64,000 bases of DNA from Trabulsiella odontotermitis (GCF_030053895.1 NZ_CP125781.1:2666001-2730000); one strand, 5' to 3'; numbered from the stretch's first letter, positions 16,146 to 25,609 are shown. Notes: generated from the sequence alone by a model not told the origin. Numbers and translations: made by a program.

Positions 16146-16179
16146 ATAAAAAAAACTCCGCGGGGAAATCCACGCGGAG
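16146..16179 (-). terminator. intrinsic terminator after zwf
   Basis: On the - strand CTCCGCG (16179-16173) pairs with CGCGGAG (16162-16156) and is followed by eight or more T residues. It lies after zwf and upstream of the edd start, separating the two transcripts. Confidence 0.85.
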
Positions 16180-16219
16180 CTTATTAGTGCAAAAAATCAC
16201 CGTTAATGTGTATCAGATC

Positions 16220-16235
16220 ATGTTACCGGTAAAAT
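16220..16235. promoter_or_regulatory. GntR operator upstream of edd
   Basis: ATGTTACCGGTAAAAT matches the GntR palindrome ATGTTACCGGTAACAT at 15 of 16 positions. GntR represses gluconate and Entner-Doudoroff genes and is released by gluconate. The site lies between zwf and edd and would control the edd-eda promoter. Confidence 0.8.
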
Positions 16236-16262
16236 AACACTTCTGAAGAAGCGAACTCTGGC

Positions 16263-17738
16263 TTACTCAAACTCATTCCAGGAACGGCCATCACGGGTGA
16301 TCATCGCCACGGAAGCGACCGGCCCCCAGGTACCTGCCTGATACGGTTTCGGCGCATCCTGATCCGCCGCCCAGGCTTCGGTAATGGAGTCGACCCATTT
16401 CCAGGCCTCTTCCACTTCATCACGGCGCACAAACAGCGCCTGAATGCCACGCATGGTTTCCAGCAGCAGGCGCTCGTAGGCATCTGCCAGATGCGTCTGA
16501 TTGAAGGTTTCGGAGTAGCTCAGATCCAGCTTGGTGATCTGCAGGTTATGTTTGTGGTCCAGACCCGGCACTTTGTTCAGCACCTGGATATCCACCCCTT
16601 CGTCCGGCTGCAGACGGATCGTCAGTTTGTTCTGTGGCAGATCCTGCCATGACTCTTTGAACAGGTTCAGTTCAGGCGTTTTGAAGTAGACCACCACTTC
16701 TGAACATTTGGTCGGCAGACGCTTACCGGTACGCAGGTAGAACGGCACGCCCGCCCAGCGCCAGTTGTCGATGTCAACACGAATGGCAACAAAGGTTTCG
16801 GTATTACTGCTCTTATTGGCGCCCTCTTCTTCCAGATAACCCGGCACTTTTTTGCCTTGCGCAAAACCGGTGGTGTACTGACCACGGACGGTTTTTTCAC
16901 GCACGTTGGAGCGATCGATGCGGCGCAGCGACTTCAGCACTTTCACTTTTTCGTCACGGATGCTGTCCGCACTGAGATCTGACGGTGGCGACATCGCAAT
17001 CATGCACAGAATCTGCAGAAGGTGGTTCTGAATCATGTCGCGCATCTGCCCGGCCTGATCGAAGTAGCCCCAGCGGCCTTCAATGCCCACTTCTTCTGCA
17101 ACGGTGATTTCCACGTGATCGATCGTGCGGTTATCCCAGTTGTTAACGAACAAAGAGTTGGCGAAGCGCAGCGCCAGCAGGTTCAGTACCGTCTCTTTAC
17201 CGAGATAGTGGTCGATGCGGTACACCTGGCATTCGTCAAAATACGTCCCTACCTGATCGTTAATTTCGCGGGAGGTTTCCAGCGAGGTGCCGAGCGGTTT
17301 TTCCATGACCACGCGTGCCGGTTTGGCGTTCAGTTTCGCTTCGCCGAGACCTTTGCAAATTGCGCCAAACGTGCTTGGCGGCATGGCGAAATAGTTAATG
17401 GTCACGCGCTCTTTTTGATCGAGCATTTTGCCAAGGCGGGAAAAGGCTTTAGTGTCATTGACGTCCAGATTGCAGAAATCCAGTCGGCCGCTCAGCGTAT
17501 CCCATAAACCTTCATCAATTTTTTCCTTCATGAAGGTTTCCAGGGCTTCACGCACAACGTTGGTGTACGCGGCTTTATCCCAGTCTGCACGTCCGACCCC
17601 AATGATGCGAGTATCAGGGTGAATTTGCCCTGATTTTTCGAGTTGATACAGGGAAGGCAGCAATTTACGACGAGCCAGATCTCCCTTGGCGCCGAAAATG
17701 ACCAGATCGCATGCCTGGGCTGTTTGCGTTACCGCCAT
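16263..17738 (-). CDS. zwf: glucose-6-phosphate 1-dehydrogenase
   Basis: A 491-residue NADP-dependent enzyme making 6-phosphogluconolactone at the entry of the pentose phosphate and Entner-Doudoroff pathways. N-terminal VIFGAKGDLARRKLLPSLYQ is the coenzyme site. The active-site signature RIDHYLGKE is intact. The VMEKPLGTS lysine is present. Length and sequence agree with E. coli. It is transcribed leftward toward edd but ends at its own terminator, and diverges from its regulator gene hexR. A HexR site sits about 50 bp upstream of the start. Confidence 0.98.
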   Translation of the reverse strand: MAVTQTAQACDLVIFGAKGDLARRKLLPSLYQLEKSGQIHPDTRIIGVGRADWDKAAYTNVVREALETFMKEKIDEGLWDTLSGRLDFCNLDVNDTKAFSRLGKMLDQKERVTINYFAMPPSTFGAICKGLGEAKLNAKPARVVMEKPLGTSLETSREINDQVGTYFDECQVYRIDHYLGKETVLNLLALRFANSLFVNNWDNRTIDHVEITVAEEVGIEGRWGYFDQAGQMRDMIQNHLLQILCMIAMSPPSDLSADSIRDEKVKVLKSLRRIDRSNVREKTVRGQYTTGFAQGKKVPGYLEEEGANKSSNTETFVAIRVDIDNWRWAGVPFYLRTGKRLPTKCSEVVVYFKTPELNLFKESWQDLPQNKLTIRLQPDEGVDIQVLNKVPGLDHKHNLQITKLDLSYSETFNQTHLADAYERLLLETMRGIQALFVRRDEVEEAWKWVDSITEAWAADQDAPKPYQAGTWGPVASVAMITRDGRSWNEFE

Positions 17739-17784
17739 GTCATTCTCCTTAGTTGATTTCCCGGCACTGACGCCAGGACTTCGT

Positions 17785-17799
17785 TGTAATTTTATTACG
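17785..17799. promoter_or_regulatory. HexR operator upstream of zwf
   Basis: TGTAATTTTATTACG fits the palindromic HexR consensus TGTAAT-www-ATTACA with one mismatch at the last base. HexR is an RpiR-type regulator of central carbon genes released by KDPG. Its own gene is divergent from this promoter, so the site could serve both genes. Confidence 0.7.
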
Positions 17800-18090
17800 A
17801 TGCACTGTACTGTGTTTACGTATTTCCCGAAACCCCATTCCGCGCTTTGCGATGCTAAAGCGCATCCTTTGAAAAAGTGCGCGCGCAGATTTCAGGCAAG
17901 TGGCTAATTTTGTTCGTTCTTTCGCCCTGAATATCGTCACTAAAACACGACTCTGATCAAGTAATGAAAAAAAACAACATTTCCGCTCGTTGTTCCTTAC
18001 CTTTACCGTCTTCCGGGGGGTATATTCTTGCTAATTCGCATGACGATTTCACCCATTTCAGAAATCGCTTTAGTTGATGAGCGTTTAATA

Positions 18091-18960
18091 ATGAACATGC
18101 TTGAAAAAATCCAGTTCCACCTTGAACACCTTAGCAAATCTGAACGCAAAGTGGCTGAAGTCATTCTCGCCGACCCGGCTCAGGCCATTCATTCAAGCAT
18201 CGCCACCCTTGCATTGCAGGCTGGCGTCAGTGAACCCACGGTGAACCGTTTTTGCCGTAGCCTCGAAACCCGCGGTTTTCCGGATTTCAAACTGCATCTG
18301 GCGCAAAGCATCGCCAACGGCACGCCCTATGTTAATCGCAATGTCGATGAAGATGACAGTGTTGAAGCTTATACCAGCAAAATCTTCGAATCGGCGATGG
18401 CAAGCCTGGATCACGTTCGCCAGTCGCTGGATATGGGCGCAGTGAATCGTGCCGTTGACATGCTCACTCAGGCGAATAAGATCGCCTTTTTTGGTCTCGG
18501 CTCCTCCGCTGCCGTCGCACACGACGCGATGAACAAATTTTTCCGCTTCAACGTCCCTGTCATCTATTCCGACGACATCGTTCTGCAACGTATGAGTTGT
18601 ATGAATTGCAGCGACGATGACGTCGTGGTGCTGATTTCCCACACCGGCAGAACCAAAAGCCAGGTCGAACTGGCGCAACTGGCAAGGGAAAACGACGCCA
18701 TGGTGATCGCCATTACGTCTGCCGGTACACCGCTTGCCCGTGAGGCCAGCCTGGCCATTACACTGGATGTTCCGGAAGATACTGACATTTACATGCCCAT
18801 GGTTTCGCGCCTGGCACAATTAACTGTTATCGACGTACTGGCGACCGGTTTTACACTACGCCGGGGGGCAAAATTCAGAGATAACTTGAAGCGAGTCAAG
18901 GAAGCGCTGAAAGAATCGCGTTTTGATAAGGAATTGCTGCTGCGCAGCGATAATCATTAA
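18091..18960 (+). CDS. hexR: HexR, RpiR-family transcriptional regulator
   Basis: A 289-residue regulator of hexose catabolism. The N-terminal helix-turn-helix is RpiR type (LSKSERKVAEVILADP through VSEPTVNRFCRSLETRGFPD), and the C-terminal SIS phosphosugar domain (IAFFGLGSSAAVAHDAMNKF and LISHTGRTKS) senses KDPG. I chose ATG 18091 (MNMLEKIQ), which gives the known family length; the longer frame from 18028 runs into the promoter. It is divergent from zwf and upstream of pykA, in a cluster of its likely targets (zwf, edd-eda, pykA). Confidence 0.95.
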   Translation: MNMLEKIQFHLEHLSKSERKVAEVILADPAQAIHSSIATLALQAGVSEPTVNRFCRSLETRGFPDFKLHLAQSIANGTPYVNRNVDEDDSVEAYTSKIFESAMASLDHVRQSLDMGAVNRAVDMLTQANKIAFFGLGSSAAVAHDAMNKFFRFNVPVIYSDDIVLQRMSCMNCSDDDVVVLISHTGRTKSQVELAQLARENDAMVIAITSAGTPLAREASLAITLDVPEDTDIYMPMVSRLAQLTVIDVLATGFTLRRGAKFRDNLKRVKEALKESRFDKELLLRSDNH

Positions 18961-19084
18961 AAATCGAAAACCAGGTTGTAACTTATTTGTACATTCGGTT
19001 AAGTTCCTCCAGAGTTAACGTGGAGAACGAACCCGAATTCCTTTTCACGCAACACCAAAGTTGTATCAGTCAACGGAGTATTAC

Positions 19085-20527
19085 ATGTCCAGAAGGCTTC
19101 GCAGAACTAAGATAGTCACCACGTTGGGCCCGGCAACTGACCGCGACAATAATCTCGAAAAAATTATTGCGGCGGGCGCTAACGTAGTTCGTATGAATTT
19201 CTCTCACGGCACCCCCGAAGACCACAAACTGCGTGCTGATAAAGTGCGTGAAATCGCAGCCAAACTGGGCCGCCACGTTGCCATCCTCGGCGATTTGCAG
19301 GGGCCAAAAATTCGTGTTTCGACCTTCAAAGAAGGCAAAGTTTTCCTCAATATCGGTGATAAATTCCTGCTTGATGCCAGCCTCGGTAAAGGCGAAGGCG
19401 ATAAAGAAAAAGTTGGCATCGACTATAAAGGTCTGCCAGCGGACGTGGTCCCTGGCGATATTCTGCTGCTCGACGACGGTCGGGTGCAGTTAAAAGTGCT
19501 GGATGTTCAGGGAATGAAAGTGTTCACCGAAGTGACCGTCGGTGGCCCGCTCTCTAACAACAAAGGCATCAACAAGCTCGGCGGCGGTCTGTCTGCCGAA
19601 GCGCTAACCGAAAAAGACAAAGCGGATATCCTGACTGCGGCGCAAATCAGTGTTGACTACCTGGCGGTCTCCTTCCCGCGTTGCGGCGAAGATCTTAACT
19701 ACGCTCGCCGCCTGGCGCGCGATGCCGGTTGCGATGCCAAAATCGTCGCCAAAGTCGAGCGTGCGGAAGCGGTCTGCACCCAGGACGCGATGGATGACAT
19801 CATTCTGGCCTCTGACGTGGTGATGGTTGCCCGTGGCGACCTCGGCGTGGAAATCGGCGACCCGGAGCTGGTAGGCATTCAGAAAGCCCTGATCCGCCGC
19901 GCCCGTAAGCTGAACCGTGCGGTGATCACCGCAACGCAGATGATGGAGTCGATGATCACCAACCCAATGCCGACCCGTGCGGAAGTCATGGACGTGGCGA
20001 ACGCCGTGCTCGACGGCACCGACGCCGTCATGCTTTCTGCTGAAACCGCAGCCGGTCAGTATCCGGCGGAAACCGTTGCCGCGATGGCGCGCGTTTGCCT
20101 CGGCGCTGAAAAAATCCCAAGCATTAACGTTTCTAAACACCGTCTCGACGTTGAGTTTGATAATGTCGAAGAAGCGATCGCTATGTCGGCGATGTACGCA
20201 GCTAACCACCTGAAAGGCGTGACGGCGATTATCACCATGACGGAATCCGGTCGTACGGCGCTGATGACCTCGCGTATCAGCTCCGGCCTGCCAATTTTCG
20301 CCATGTCCCGCCATGAACGTACGCTGAACCTGACTGCCCTTTACCGTGGCGTGACGCCGGTCTTTTTCGACAGTGTTAATGAAGGCGTTTCTGCCGCGAA
20401 CGATGCGGTGAATCTGCTGCGCGACAAAGGATATCTGATGTCCGGCGACATCGTCATCGTCACCCAGGGCGACGTGATGAGCACCATCGGTTCCACCAAT
20501 ACCACCCGCGTGATGACGGTTGAGTAA
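19085..20527 (+). CDS. pykA: pyruvate kinase II
   Basis: A 480-residue AMP-activated pyruvate kinase converting phosphoenolpyruvate and ADP to pyruvate and ATP. It starts MSRRLRRTKIVTTLGPATDR. Catalytic elements visible are NFSHGTPEDH, the lysine signature in CDAKIVAKVERAEAV, the metal site VMVARGDLGVEIGD and AVITATQMMESM. ATG 19085 gives the E. coli length; the upstream frame from 19061 adds eight non-conserved residues. It ends at a strong hairpin shared with convergent lpxM. Confidence 0.97.
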   Translation: MSRRLRRTKIVTTLGPATDRDNNLEKIIAAGANVVRMNFSHGTPEDHKLRADKVREIAAKLGRHVAILGDLQGPKIRVSTFKEGKVFLNIGDKFLLDASLGKGEGDKEKVGIDYKGLPADVVPGDILLLDDGRVQLKVLDVQGMKVFTEVTVGGPLSNNKGINKLGGGLSAEALTEKDKADILTAAQISVDYLAVSFPRCGEDLNYARRLARDAGCDAKIVAKVERAEAVCTQDAMDDIILASDVVMVARGDLGVEIGDPELVGIQKALIRRARKLNRAVITATQMMESMITNPMPTRAEVMDVANAVLDGTDAVMLSAETAAGQYPAETVAAMARVCLGAEKIPSINVSKHRLDVEFDNVEEAIAMSAMYAANHLKGVTAIITMTESGRTALMTSRISSGLPIFAMSRHERTLNLTALYRGVTPVFFDSVNEGVSAANDAVNLLRDKGYLMSGDIVIVTQGDVMSTIGSTNTTRVMTVE

Positions 20528-20547
20528 CCCCTTCGCCGCCAGAACGA

Positions 20548-20575
20548 GAAAGCGCCCTGACGGGCGCTTTTTTAT
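20548..20575 (+). terminator. intrinsic terminator after pykA
   Basis: AAGCGCCC and GGGCGCTT flank a five-base loop (20549-20569) and are followed by a T-run. It lies between pykA and the convergent lpxM, overlapping the last codons of lpxM. Confidence 0.9.
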
Positions 20576-21543
20576 TTCTTCGGAAACAGCTCTTTGCGCT
20601 TGTAGGGCTCAATTTCACCCGGTTTGCGCGTTTTCAGCAATTTGAGGATCCAGGTGTACTGCTCAGGATGAGGAGTGACGAAAATCTCCACCTCTTCGTT
20701 CATCCGGCGGGCGATGGTGTTGTCATCCGCTTTCAGCAAATCATCCATCGGCGGACGCACTTCCACCGTCAGGCGATGGGTTTTACCATCATAGACAGGA
20801 AACAGCGGTACCACCCGGGCGCGGCACACTTTCATCAGGCGACCAATTGCCGGTAACGTCGCTTTATAAGTGCCAAAGAAATCGACGAATTCGCTGTGCT
20901 CCTCGCCGTGATCCTGGTCCGGCAGATAGTAACCCCAGTAGCCCTGACGCACCGACTGGATAAACGGTTTGATACCGTCGTTACGCGCATGCATACGGCC
21001 ACCAAAACGGCGCCGTACGGTATTCCAGACATAATCAAAGACCGGGTTGCCCTGATTGTGGAACATGGCCGCCATCATCTGCCCTTGTGAAGCCATCAGC
21101 ATTGCCGGGATATCGACAGCCCAGCCGTGCGGCACGAGAAAAATCACCTTCTCGTTATTGCGCTGCATCTCGTCGATGATCTCTTTGCCGCGCCAGTCCA
21201 CGCGCCGCATGATCTTCTTTGGGTCACGCAGACCGAGCTCGGCCATCATCACCATCGCCTGCGGCGCGGTGGCGTACATTGCGTCGATCATCGCTTCCCG
21301 CTCCTGCTCGCTCTTTTCCGGGAAGCAGTAAAGCAGATTGATTTGCGCACGACGGCGTGAACTGCGGGCCAGTCGCCCGACCAGCGTACCTAACTTACCC
21401 AGCAGCGGATCGCGAAAGGATGGTGGCGTCAGCGCTATGCCCGCGAAGGCGGCAACGCCCAGCCATGAGCCCCAGAAGCGCGGATGCAAAAAGGATTTTT
21501 CAAAGACAGGAATAAACTCACTATTATTTTTTTTCGTTTCCAT
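20572..21543 (-). CDS. lpxM: lipid A myristoyltransferase
   Basis: A 323-residue late acyltransferase (MsbB) that adds the second secondary acyl chain to lipid A. It begins METKKNNSEFIPVF. The HX4D catalytic motif is VPHGWAVDIPAM, with FHNQGNPVFDYVWNTVRRRF and YYLPDQDHG downstream. One N-terminal membrane anchor is predicted. Sequence is close to E. coli LpxM throughout. It lies between pykA and mepM as in E. coli. It is the second lipid A acyltransferase in the window, with the LpxP-like gene at the left edge. Confidence 0.96.
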   Translation of the reverse strand: METKKNNSEFIPVFEKSFLHPRFWGSWLGVAAFAGIALTPPSFRDPLLGKLGTLVGRLARSSRRRAQINLLYCFPEKSEQEREAMIDAMYATAPQAMVMMAELGLRDPKKIMRRVDWRGKEIIDEMQRNNEKVIFLVPHGWAVDIPAMLMASQGQMMAAMFHNQGNPVFDYVWNTVRRRFGGRMHARNDGIKPFIQSVRQGYWGYYLPDQDHGEEHSEFVDFFGTYKATLPAIGRLMKVCRARVVPLFPVYDGKTHRLTVEVRPPMDDLLKADDNTIARRMNEEVEIFVTPHPEQYTWILKLLKTRKPGEIEPYKRKELFPKK

Positions 21544-21659
21544 GCAGGTTCACAGTTGCGCCAGCAATTAAAGATAATGGGATAGTGTAGCGAGGTGTCC
21601 GCTATCGCACAAAACAAAAAGCCGGTGCGCGAAGGCACCGGCCTGAGAAAAGACAGGTT

Positions 21660-22979
21660 CTAATCGAAACGCAGCTGCGGCATCACCTCTTTCGCCTGCG
21701 CCAGGTAGTCGCGGCGATCGGCGCCGGTCAGCCCTTCGGTGCGCGGCAGTTTCGCCGTCAGCGGGTTGACAGCCTGCTGGTTGATCCACACTTCATAATG
21801 CAGATGCGGCCCCGTCGAACGCCCGGTGTTACCAGAGAGCGCGATGCGGTCACCACGTTTCACTTTCTGACCCGGTTTCACCAGCATTTTACGCAGGTGC
21901 ATATAACGCGTGGTGTAGGTACGACCGTGGCGGATAGCAACATAATACCCTGCTGCGCCACTGCGTTTCGCCACTACCACTTCACCATCACCGACAGAAA
22001 GCACCGGCGTACCTTGCGGCATCGCGAAATCAACGCCACGGTGAGGCGCGACGCGGCCCGTTACCGGGTTCTGGCGACGCGGGTTAAAGTTCGAGGAGAC
22101 ACGGAACTGACGCGCGGTCGGGAAACGGAGGAAGCCTTTTGCCAGCCCGGTACCGTTACGGTCATAGAACTTGCCATCTTCAGCGCGGATAGCGTAGTAA
22201 TCTTTGCCCGCAGAACGCAGACGTACGCCCAGCAACTGGCTCTGTTCACGTTTGCCGTCCAGCATTTCGCGGGACATCAGTACCGAGAACTGGTCGCCTT
22301 TTTTCAGCTTGCGGAAATCCATCTGCCATTGCATGGCTTTGATCACCGCGCTCACTTCACTGCTGGTCAGGCCCGCAGCCCGTGCGCTGGCGACAAAACT
22401 GCCGCCGACGGTACCGTTCAGAGTGCTGTTAACCCAGTCACCCTGCTGCATTTCGCTGCTCATTTTGAAACCGGTCGCGGTACGATCATACGTGCGGGTT
22501 TCACGGCGGGACATTTCCCAGGTCAGACGCTGCAGATCGCCGTCGGCGGTCAGCGTCCAGGAAAGCTGTTGACCAATCTTCAGGTTACGCAGATCTTTAT
22601 CGGCACTCGCCAGTTGGGTGATATCACCCATATCAATACCATACTGATTCAGAACGCTGCTTAACGTATCGCCGGTTGACACTACATATTCATGCACACC
22701 GGCTTCGCTGGCGATTTTGTCGTCCAGCTCATCCTGGGGAATGGCTTCGTCTTCCTGGGCGGACTGATCGATAGGTTCACTGGCTTCGGGCAACAGCGAG
22801 CGGATTTCGTTGGTTTCCAGCTCAATGGTTCTGACAATCGGTGCGGATTCGGGATGGTAAACATAGGGTCGCCATACGGCGACCGCTAAAGTAAGAACGG
22901 TAAGCGACCCCAGCATTACGCGGTGAGGTCGCGGCAAGTTATTAAATGCCAGGGCGACAGAGCGGGCTATCTGTTGCAC
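21660..22979 (-). CDS. mepM: MepM murein DD-endopeptidase
   Basis: A 439-residue LysM/M23 metalloendopeptidase (YebA) that cleaves peptidoglycan cross-links to allow sacculus growth. A membrane anchor lies near residues 18-38 (HRVMLGSLTVLTLAVAVW). A LysM/OapA-like region follows (YVVSTGDTLSSVLNQYGID). The C-terminal M23 domain carries zinc ligands in APHRGVDFAMP and GPHLHYEVW. Length agrees with E. coli (440). It sits 15 bp downstream of znuA on the same strand, an arrangement shared with E. coli, where Zur/zinc linkage to mepM has been noted. Confidence 0.96.
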   Translation of the reverse strand: MQQIARSVALAFNNLPRPHRVMLGSLTVLTLAVAVWRPYVYHPESAPIVRTIELETNEIRSLLPEASEPIDQSAQEDEAIPQDELDDKIASEAGVHEYVVSTGDTLSSVLNQYGIDMGDITQLASADKDLRNLKIGQQLSWTLTADGDLQRLTWEMSRRETRTYDRTATGFKMSSEMQQGDWVNSTLNGTVGGSFVASARAAGLTSSEVSAVIKAMQWQMDFRKLKKGDQFSVLMSREMLDGKREQSQLLGVRLRSAGKDYYAIRAEDGKFYDRNGTGLAKGFLRFPTARQFRVSSNFNPRRQNPVTGRVAPHRGVDFAMPQGTPVLSVGDGEVVVAKRSGAAGYYVAIRHGRTYTTRYMHLRKMLVKPGQKVKRGDRIALSGNTGRSTGPHLHYEVWINQQAVNPLTAKLPRTEGLTGADRRDYLAQAKEVMPQLRFD

Positions 22980-22994
22980 GTATTCACTTCCTCA

Positions 22995-23939
22995 TTAATC
23001 TCCCTTCAGGCAGCTCGCATACTGGTTCGCCAGTTGGGTAAGAAACTGCGCGTAGCTCGTTTTACCCAACGTGATACTTGTTCCAAGAGGGTCTAAAGTT
23101 CCCATGCGCACGGACGTCCCTCTGGCAACAGCTTCTATGACGGCTGGCCTGAATTGTGGCTCAGCAAAAACGCAAGTCGCTTTCTGCTCAACCAACTGTG
23201 TTCTTATTTCGTGTAAACGCTGTGCACCAGGCTGTATTTCCGGGTTGACGGTAAAGTGACCAAGCGGGGTCAAACCGTAGTGTTTTTCGTAGTAGCCATA
23301 GGCATCATGAAAAACGAAATACCCTTTTCCTTTCAGCGGCGACAGCGCAGCAGTAACCTGTTTATCGGCGCGAGTTAAATTATCTTCAAACGCTTTCAGG
23401 TTTTCATCGAGCCGTGCTCGACTTTGCGGCATAAGTTCCACTAATTTGTCGTGGATTGCAACCGCTGAGAGGCGCGCTATCTCTGGCGAGAGCCAAAGAT
23501 GCATGTTGTAGTCGCCATGATGGTGATGCTCGTCACTTTTTTCATCCTGCCCGTGATCGTGTCCGTGATCGTCATCGTCGTCATCAACGCCTTTTATGAG
23601 TAACGGTTTCACGCCATCGAGGTGCGCAATCGTTACCTTCTTGTTCGCCGCAATGCTTTGCGTTGATTTATCCATAAACGCTTCCATCTCCGGACCAATC
23701 CAGACCACTAAGTCTGCATTTTGTAAGCGTTTTACATCAGACGGGCGAAGTGAATAATCATGCTCGGAGGCGCCATCAGGAAGCAGCACCTGCGTCTCGG
23801 TAACGCCGTCTGCAATGGCTGATGCGATAAACCCTATTGGCTTAAGTGATGCTACGACGGCAGCGTTTACCGGCAGGCTCGCACCAGCCAATAACGCAGC
23901 AGAAATGCCTGCGCAAAGAAGCGTATTTTTATGTAACAT
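22995..23939 (-). CDS. znuA: zinc ABC transporter periplasmic binding protein
   Basis: A 314-residue cluster-9 solute-binding protein that captures zinc in the periplasm for ZnuBC. Signal peptide MLHKNTLLCAGISAALLAGA ends near VNA. Metal ligands include the His in DGASEHDYSLRPSDV, HLWLSPE and FHDAYGYYEKHYG. The characteristic Asp/His-rich loop (DDDDDHGHDHG through DEHHHHGDYN, about residues 120-145) is well developed. The start at 23939 gives the signal peptide first; the longer frame to 24065 crosses the Zur box. It is divergent from znuCB. Confidence 0.97.
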   Translation of the reverse strand: MLHKNTLLCAGISAALLAGASLPVNAAVVASLKPIGFIASAIADGVTETQVLLPDGASEHDYSLRPSDVKRLQNADLVVWIGPEMEAFMDKSTQSIAANKKVTIAHLDGVKPLLIKGVDDDDDDHGHDHGQDEKSDEHHHHGDYNMHLWLSPEIARLSAVAIHDKLVELMPQSRARLDENLKAFEDNLTRADKQVTAALSPLKGKGYFVFHDAYGYYEKHYGLTPLGHFTVNPEIQPGAQRLHEIRTQLVEQKATCVFAEPQFRPAVIEAVARGTSVRMGTLDPLGTSITLGKTSYAQFLTQLANQYASCLKGD

Positions 23940-23968
23940 AATGCGTCTACTATTCGTATTGTGTGTGG

Positions 23969-23991
23969 GAAATGTGATATTATAACATTTC
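23969..23991. promoter_or_regulatory. Zur operator between znuA and znuCB
   Basis: A 23-bp near-palindrome with arms GAAATGT and ACATTTC around an AT-rich core (GATATTATA). This matches the Zur box of the E. coli znu promoter. The site lies 29 bp upstream of znuA and 27 bp upstream of znuC, so zinc-loaded Zur would repress both divergent transcripts. Confidence 0.92.
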
Positions 23992-24017
23992 CATTCGAGC
24001 GCAACCCTTTTATTGAA

Positions 24018-24773
24018 ATGACGAATCTTGTAACGCTGGACAACGTCTCGGTCACTTTTGGTCAACGACGCGTGCTTTCTGACATTTCCCTGGTGCTAAA
24101 ACCGGGGAAAATTTTGACTCTGCTTGGCCCTAACGGCGCCGGGAAATCGACGCTGGTGCGTGTGGTTCTTGGACTCATTACGCCGGATGAGGGTGTGGTG
24201 ACACGTGAAACTACACTGCGCATCGGTTATGTGCCGCAGAAACTACATCTCGACGCCACGCTGCCACTGACCGTCAGCCGCTTTTTGCGTCTGCGCCCCG
24301 GTACGCGCAAAGCGGATATTCTCCCTGCCCTCAAGCGCGTACAGGCGGGTCACCTCATTGATGCTCCGATGCAAAAGCTCTCAGGCGGTGAAACGCAACG
24401 TGTACTGTTGGCGCGGGCGCTGCTGAATCGCCCGCAGTTACTGGTACTTGACGAACCCACGCAAGGGGTTGACGTCAACGGCCAGGTGGCGCTGTACGAT
24501 CTCATCAACCAGTTGCGACAGGAGCTGGACTGCGCGGTGCTGATGGTCTCCCATGACCTGCATTTAGTGATGGCGAAAACCGATGAAGTGCTGTGTCTTA
24601 ACCATCACATCTGCTGCTCCGGCACGCCGGAAGTGGTCGCGCTGCATCCGGAGTTTATGTCGATGTTCGGCCCGCGAGGCGCTGAGCAACTGGGCATCTA
24701 CCGCCATCATCATAATCATCGTCATGATCTGCAAGGTCACATCATTCTGCGTCGGGGAAATGGTCGTCCATGA
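24018..24773 (+). CDS. znuC: zinc ABC transporter ATPase
   Basis: A 251-residue ABC ATPase energising zinc import. Walker A is LLGPNGAGKSTL, the signature is LSGGETQRVLLARAL, Walker B is LLVLDEPTQGVD and the switch is MVSHDLH. The His-rich C-terminal tail (YRHHHNHRHD) is a ZnuC hallmark. ATG 24018 (MTNLVTLDNVSV) matches E. coli length; the longer frame from 23961 crosses the Zur box. Its stop overlaps the znuB start by 4 bp. Confidence 0.97.
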   Translation: MTNLVTLDNVSVTFGQRRVLSDISLVLKPGKILTLLGPNGAGKSTLVRVVLGLITPDEGVVTRETTLRIGYVPQKLHLDATLPLTVSRFLRLRPGTRKADILPALKRVQAGHLIDAPMQKLSGGETQRVLLARALLNRPQLLVLDEPTQGVDVNGQVALYDLINQLRQELDCAVLMVSHDLHLVMAKTDEVLCLNHHICCSGTPEVVALHPEFMSMFGPRGAEQLGIYRHHHNHRHDLQGHIILRRGNGRP

Positions 24774-25555
24774 TTGAATTATTATTCCCCGGCTGGCTGG
24801 CCGGGATTATGCTCGCCTGTGCGGCAGGTCCGCTTGGCTCGTTCGTCGTGTGGCGCCGCATGTCGTACTTTGGCGATACCCTCGCGCACGCCTCGTTGCT
24901 GGGCGTCGCTTTCGGCCTGTTGCTGGATGTAAACCCTTTCTATGCGGTGATTGCCGTCACCCTGCTGCTGGCCGCCGGTCTGGTCTGGCTGGAGCGCCGT
25001 CCACAGCTCGCTATAGATACTTTACTGGGGATTATGGCGCACAGCGCGCTGTCGCTGGGTCTGGTGGTGGTGAGCCTGATGGCCAACGTGCGGGTCGATT
25101 TAATGGCCTACCTGTTTGGCGATCTGCTGGCCGTCACGCCGGAAGATTTGCTCTCTATTGCGCTGGGCGTGATAGTGGTGGTGGGCATTTTACTGTGGCA
25201 ATGGCGCAATCTGTTGTCGATGACCATCAGCCCGGACCTGGCGTTCGTTGACGGTGTAAAGCTGCAGCGCGTAAAACTGCTGCTGATGCTGGTAACGGCA
25301 TTGACCATTGGCGTGGCGATGAAGTTTGTCGGCGCGCTGATCATCACGTCGCTGCTGATTATTCCTGCGGCGACCGCGCGGCGTTTTGCTCGCACACCTG
25401 AACAGATGGCCGCGGTTGCTGTGGGTGTGGGCATGATTGCGGTAACCGGCGGCTTAACCTTCTCGGCGATTTATGACACGCCAGCAGGACCGTCAGTGGT
25501 GCTCTGCGCGGCGCTGTTGTTTATTTTCAGCATGATGAAGAAAACCGCACAGTAA
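24770..25555 (+). CDS. znuB: zinc ABC transporter permease
   Basis: A 261-residue inner membrane permease of the ABC-3 family with about eight hydrophobic helices, starting MIELLFPGWLAGIMLACAAG. Conserved DTLAHASLLG and the late MKFVGALIITSLLIIPAATA segment identify it. It overlaps znuC by ATGA and is the second gene of znuCB. A REP element follows its stop. Confidence 0.97.
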   Translation: MIELLFPGWLAGIMLACAAGPLGSFVVWRRMSYFGDTLAHASLLGVAFGLLLDVNPFYAVIAVTLLLAAGLVWLERRPQLAIDTLLGIMAHSALSLGLVVVSLMANVRVDLMAYLFGDLLAVTPEDLLSIALGVIVVVGILLWQWRNLLSMTISPDLAFVDGVKLQRVKLLLMLVTALTIGVAMKFVGALIITSLLIIPAATARRFARTPEQMAAVAVGVGMIAVTGGLTFSAIYDTPAGPSVVLCAALLFIFSMMKKTAQ

Positions 25556-25564
25556 CGGGTATTT

Positions 25565-25594
25565 CCCCGGTGGCGCTACGCTTACCGGGGCTAC
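25565..25594. repeat. REP element after znuB
   Basis: The palindrome CCCCGGTGGCGCTACGCTTA followed by CCGGGG is the typical enterobacterial REP sequence. It lies between the convergent znuB and ruvB and probably stabilises the mRNA 3' ends. Confidence 0.85.
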
Positions 25595-25609
25595 AAAAAC
25601 CATTGCTGC

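Noticed and set aside
21798..22664. 288-codon + frame antisense to mepM
   Set aside because: Antisense shadow of a conserved peptidase.
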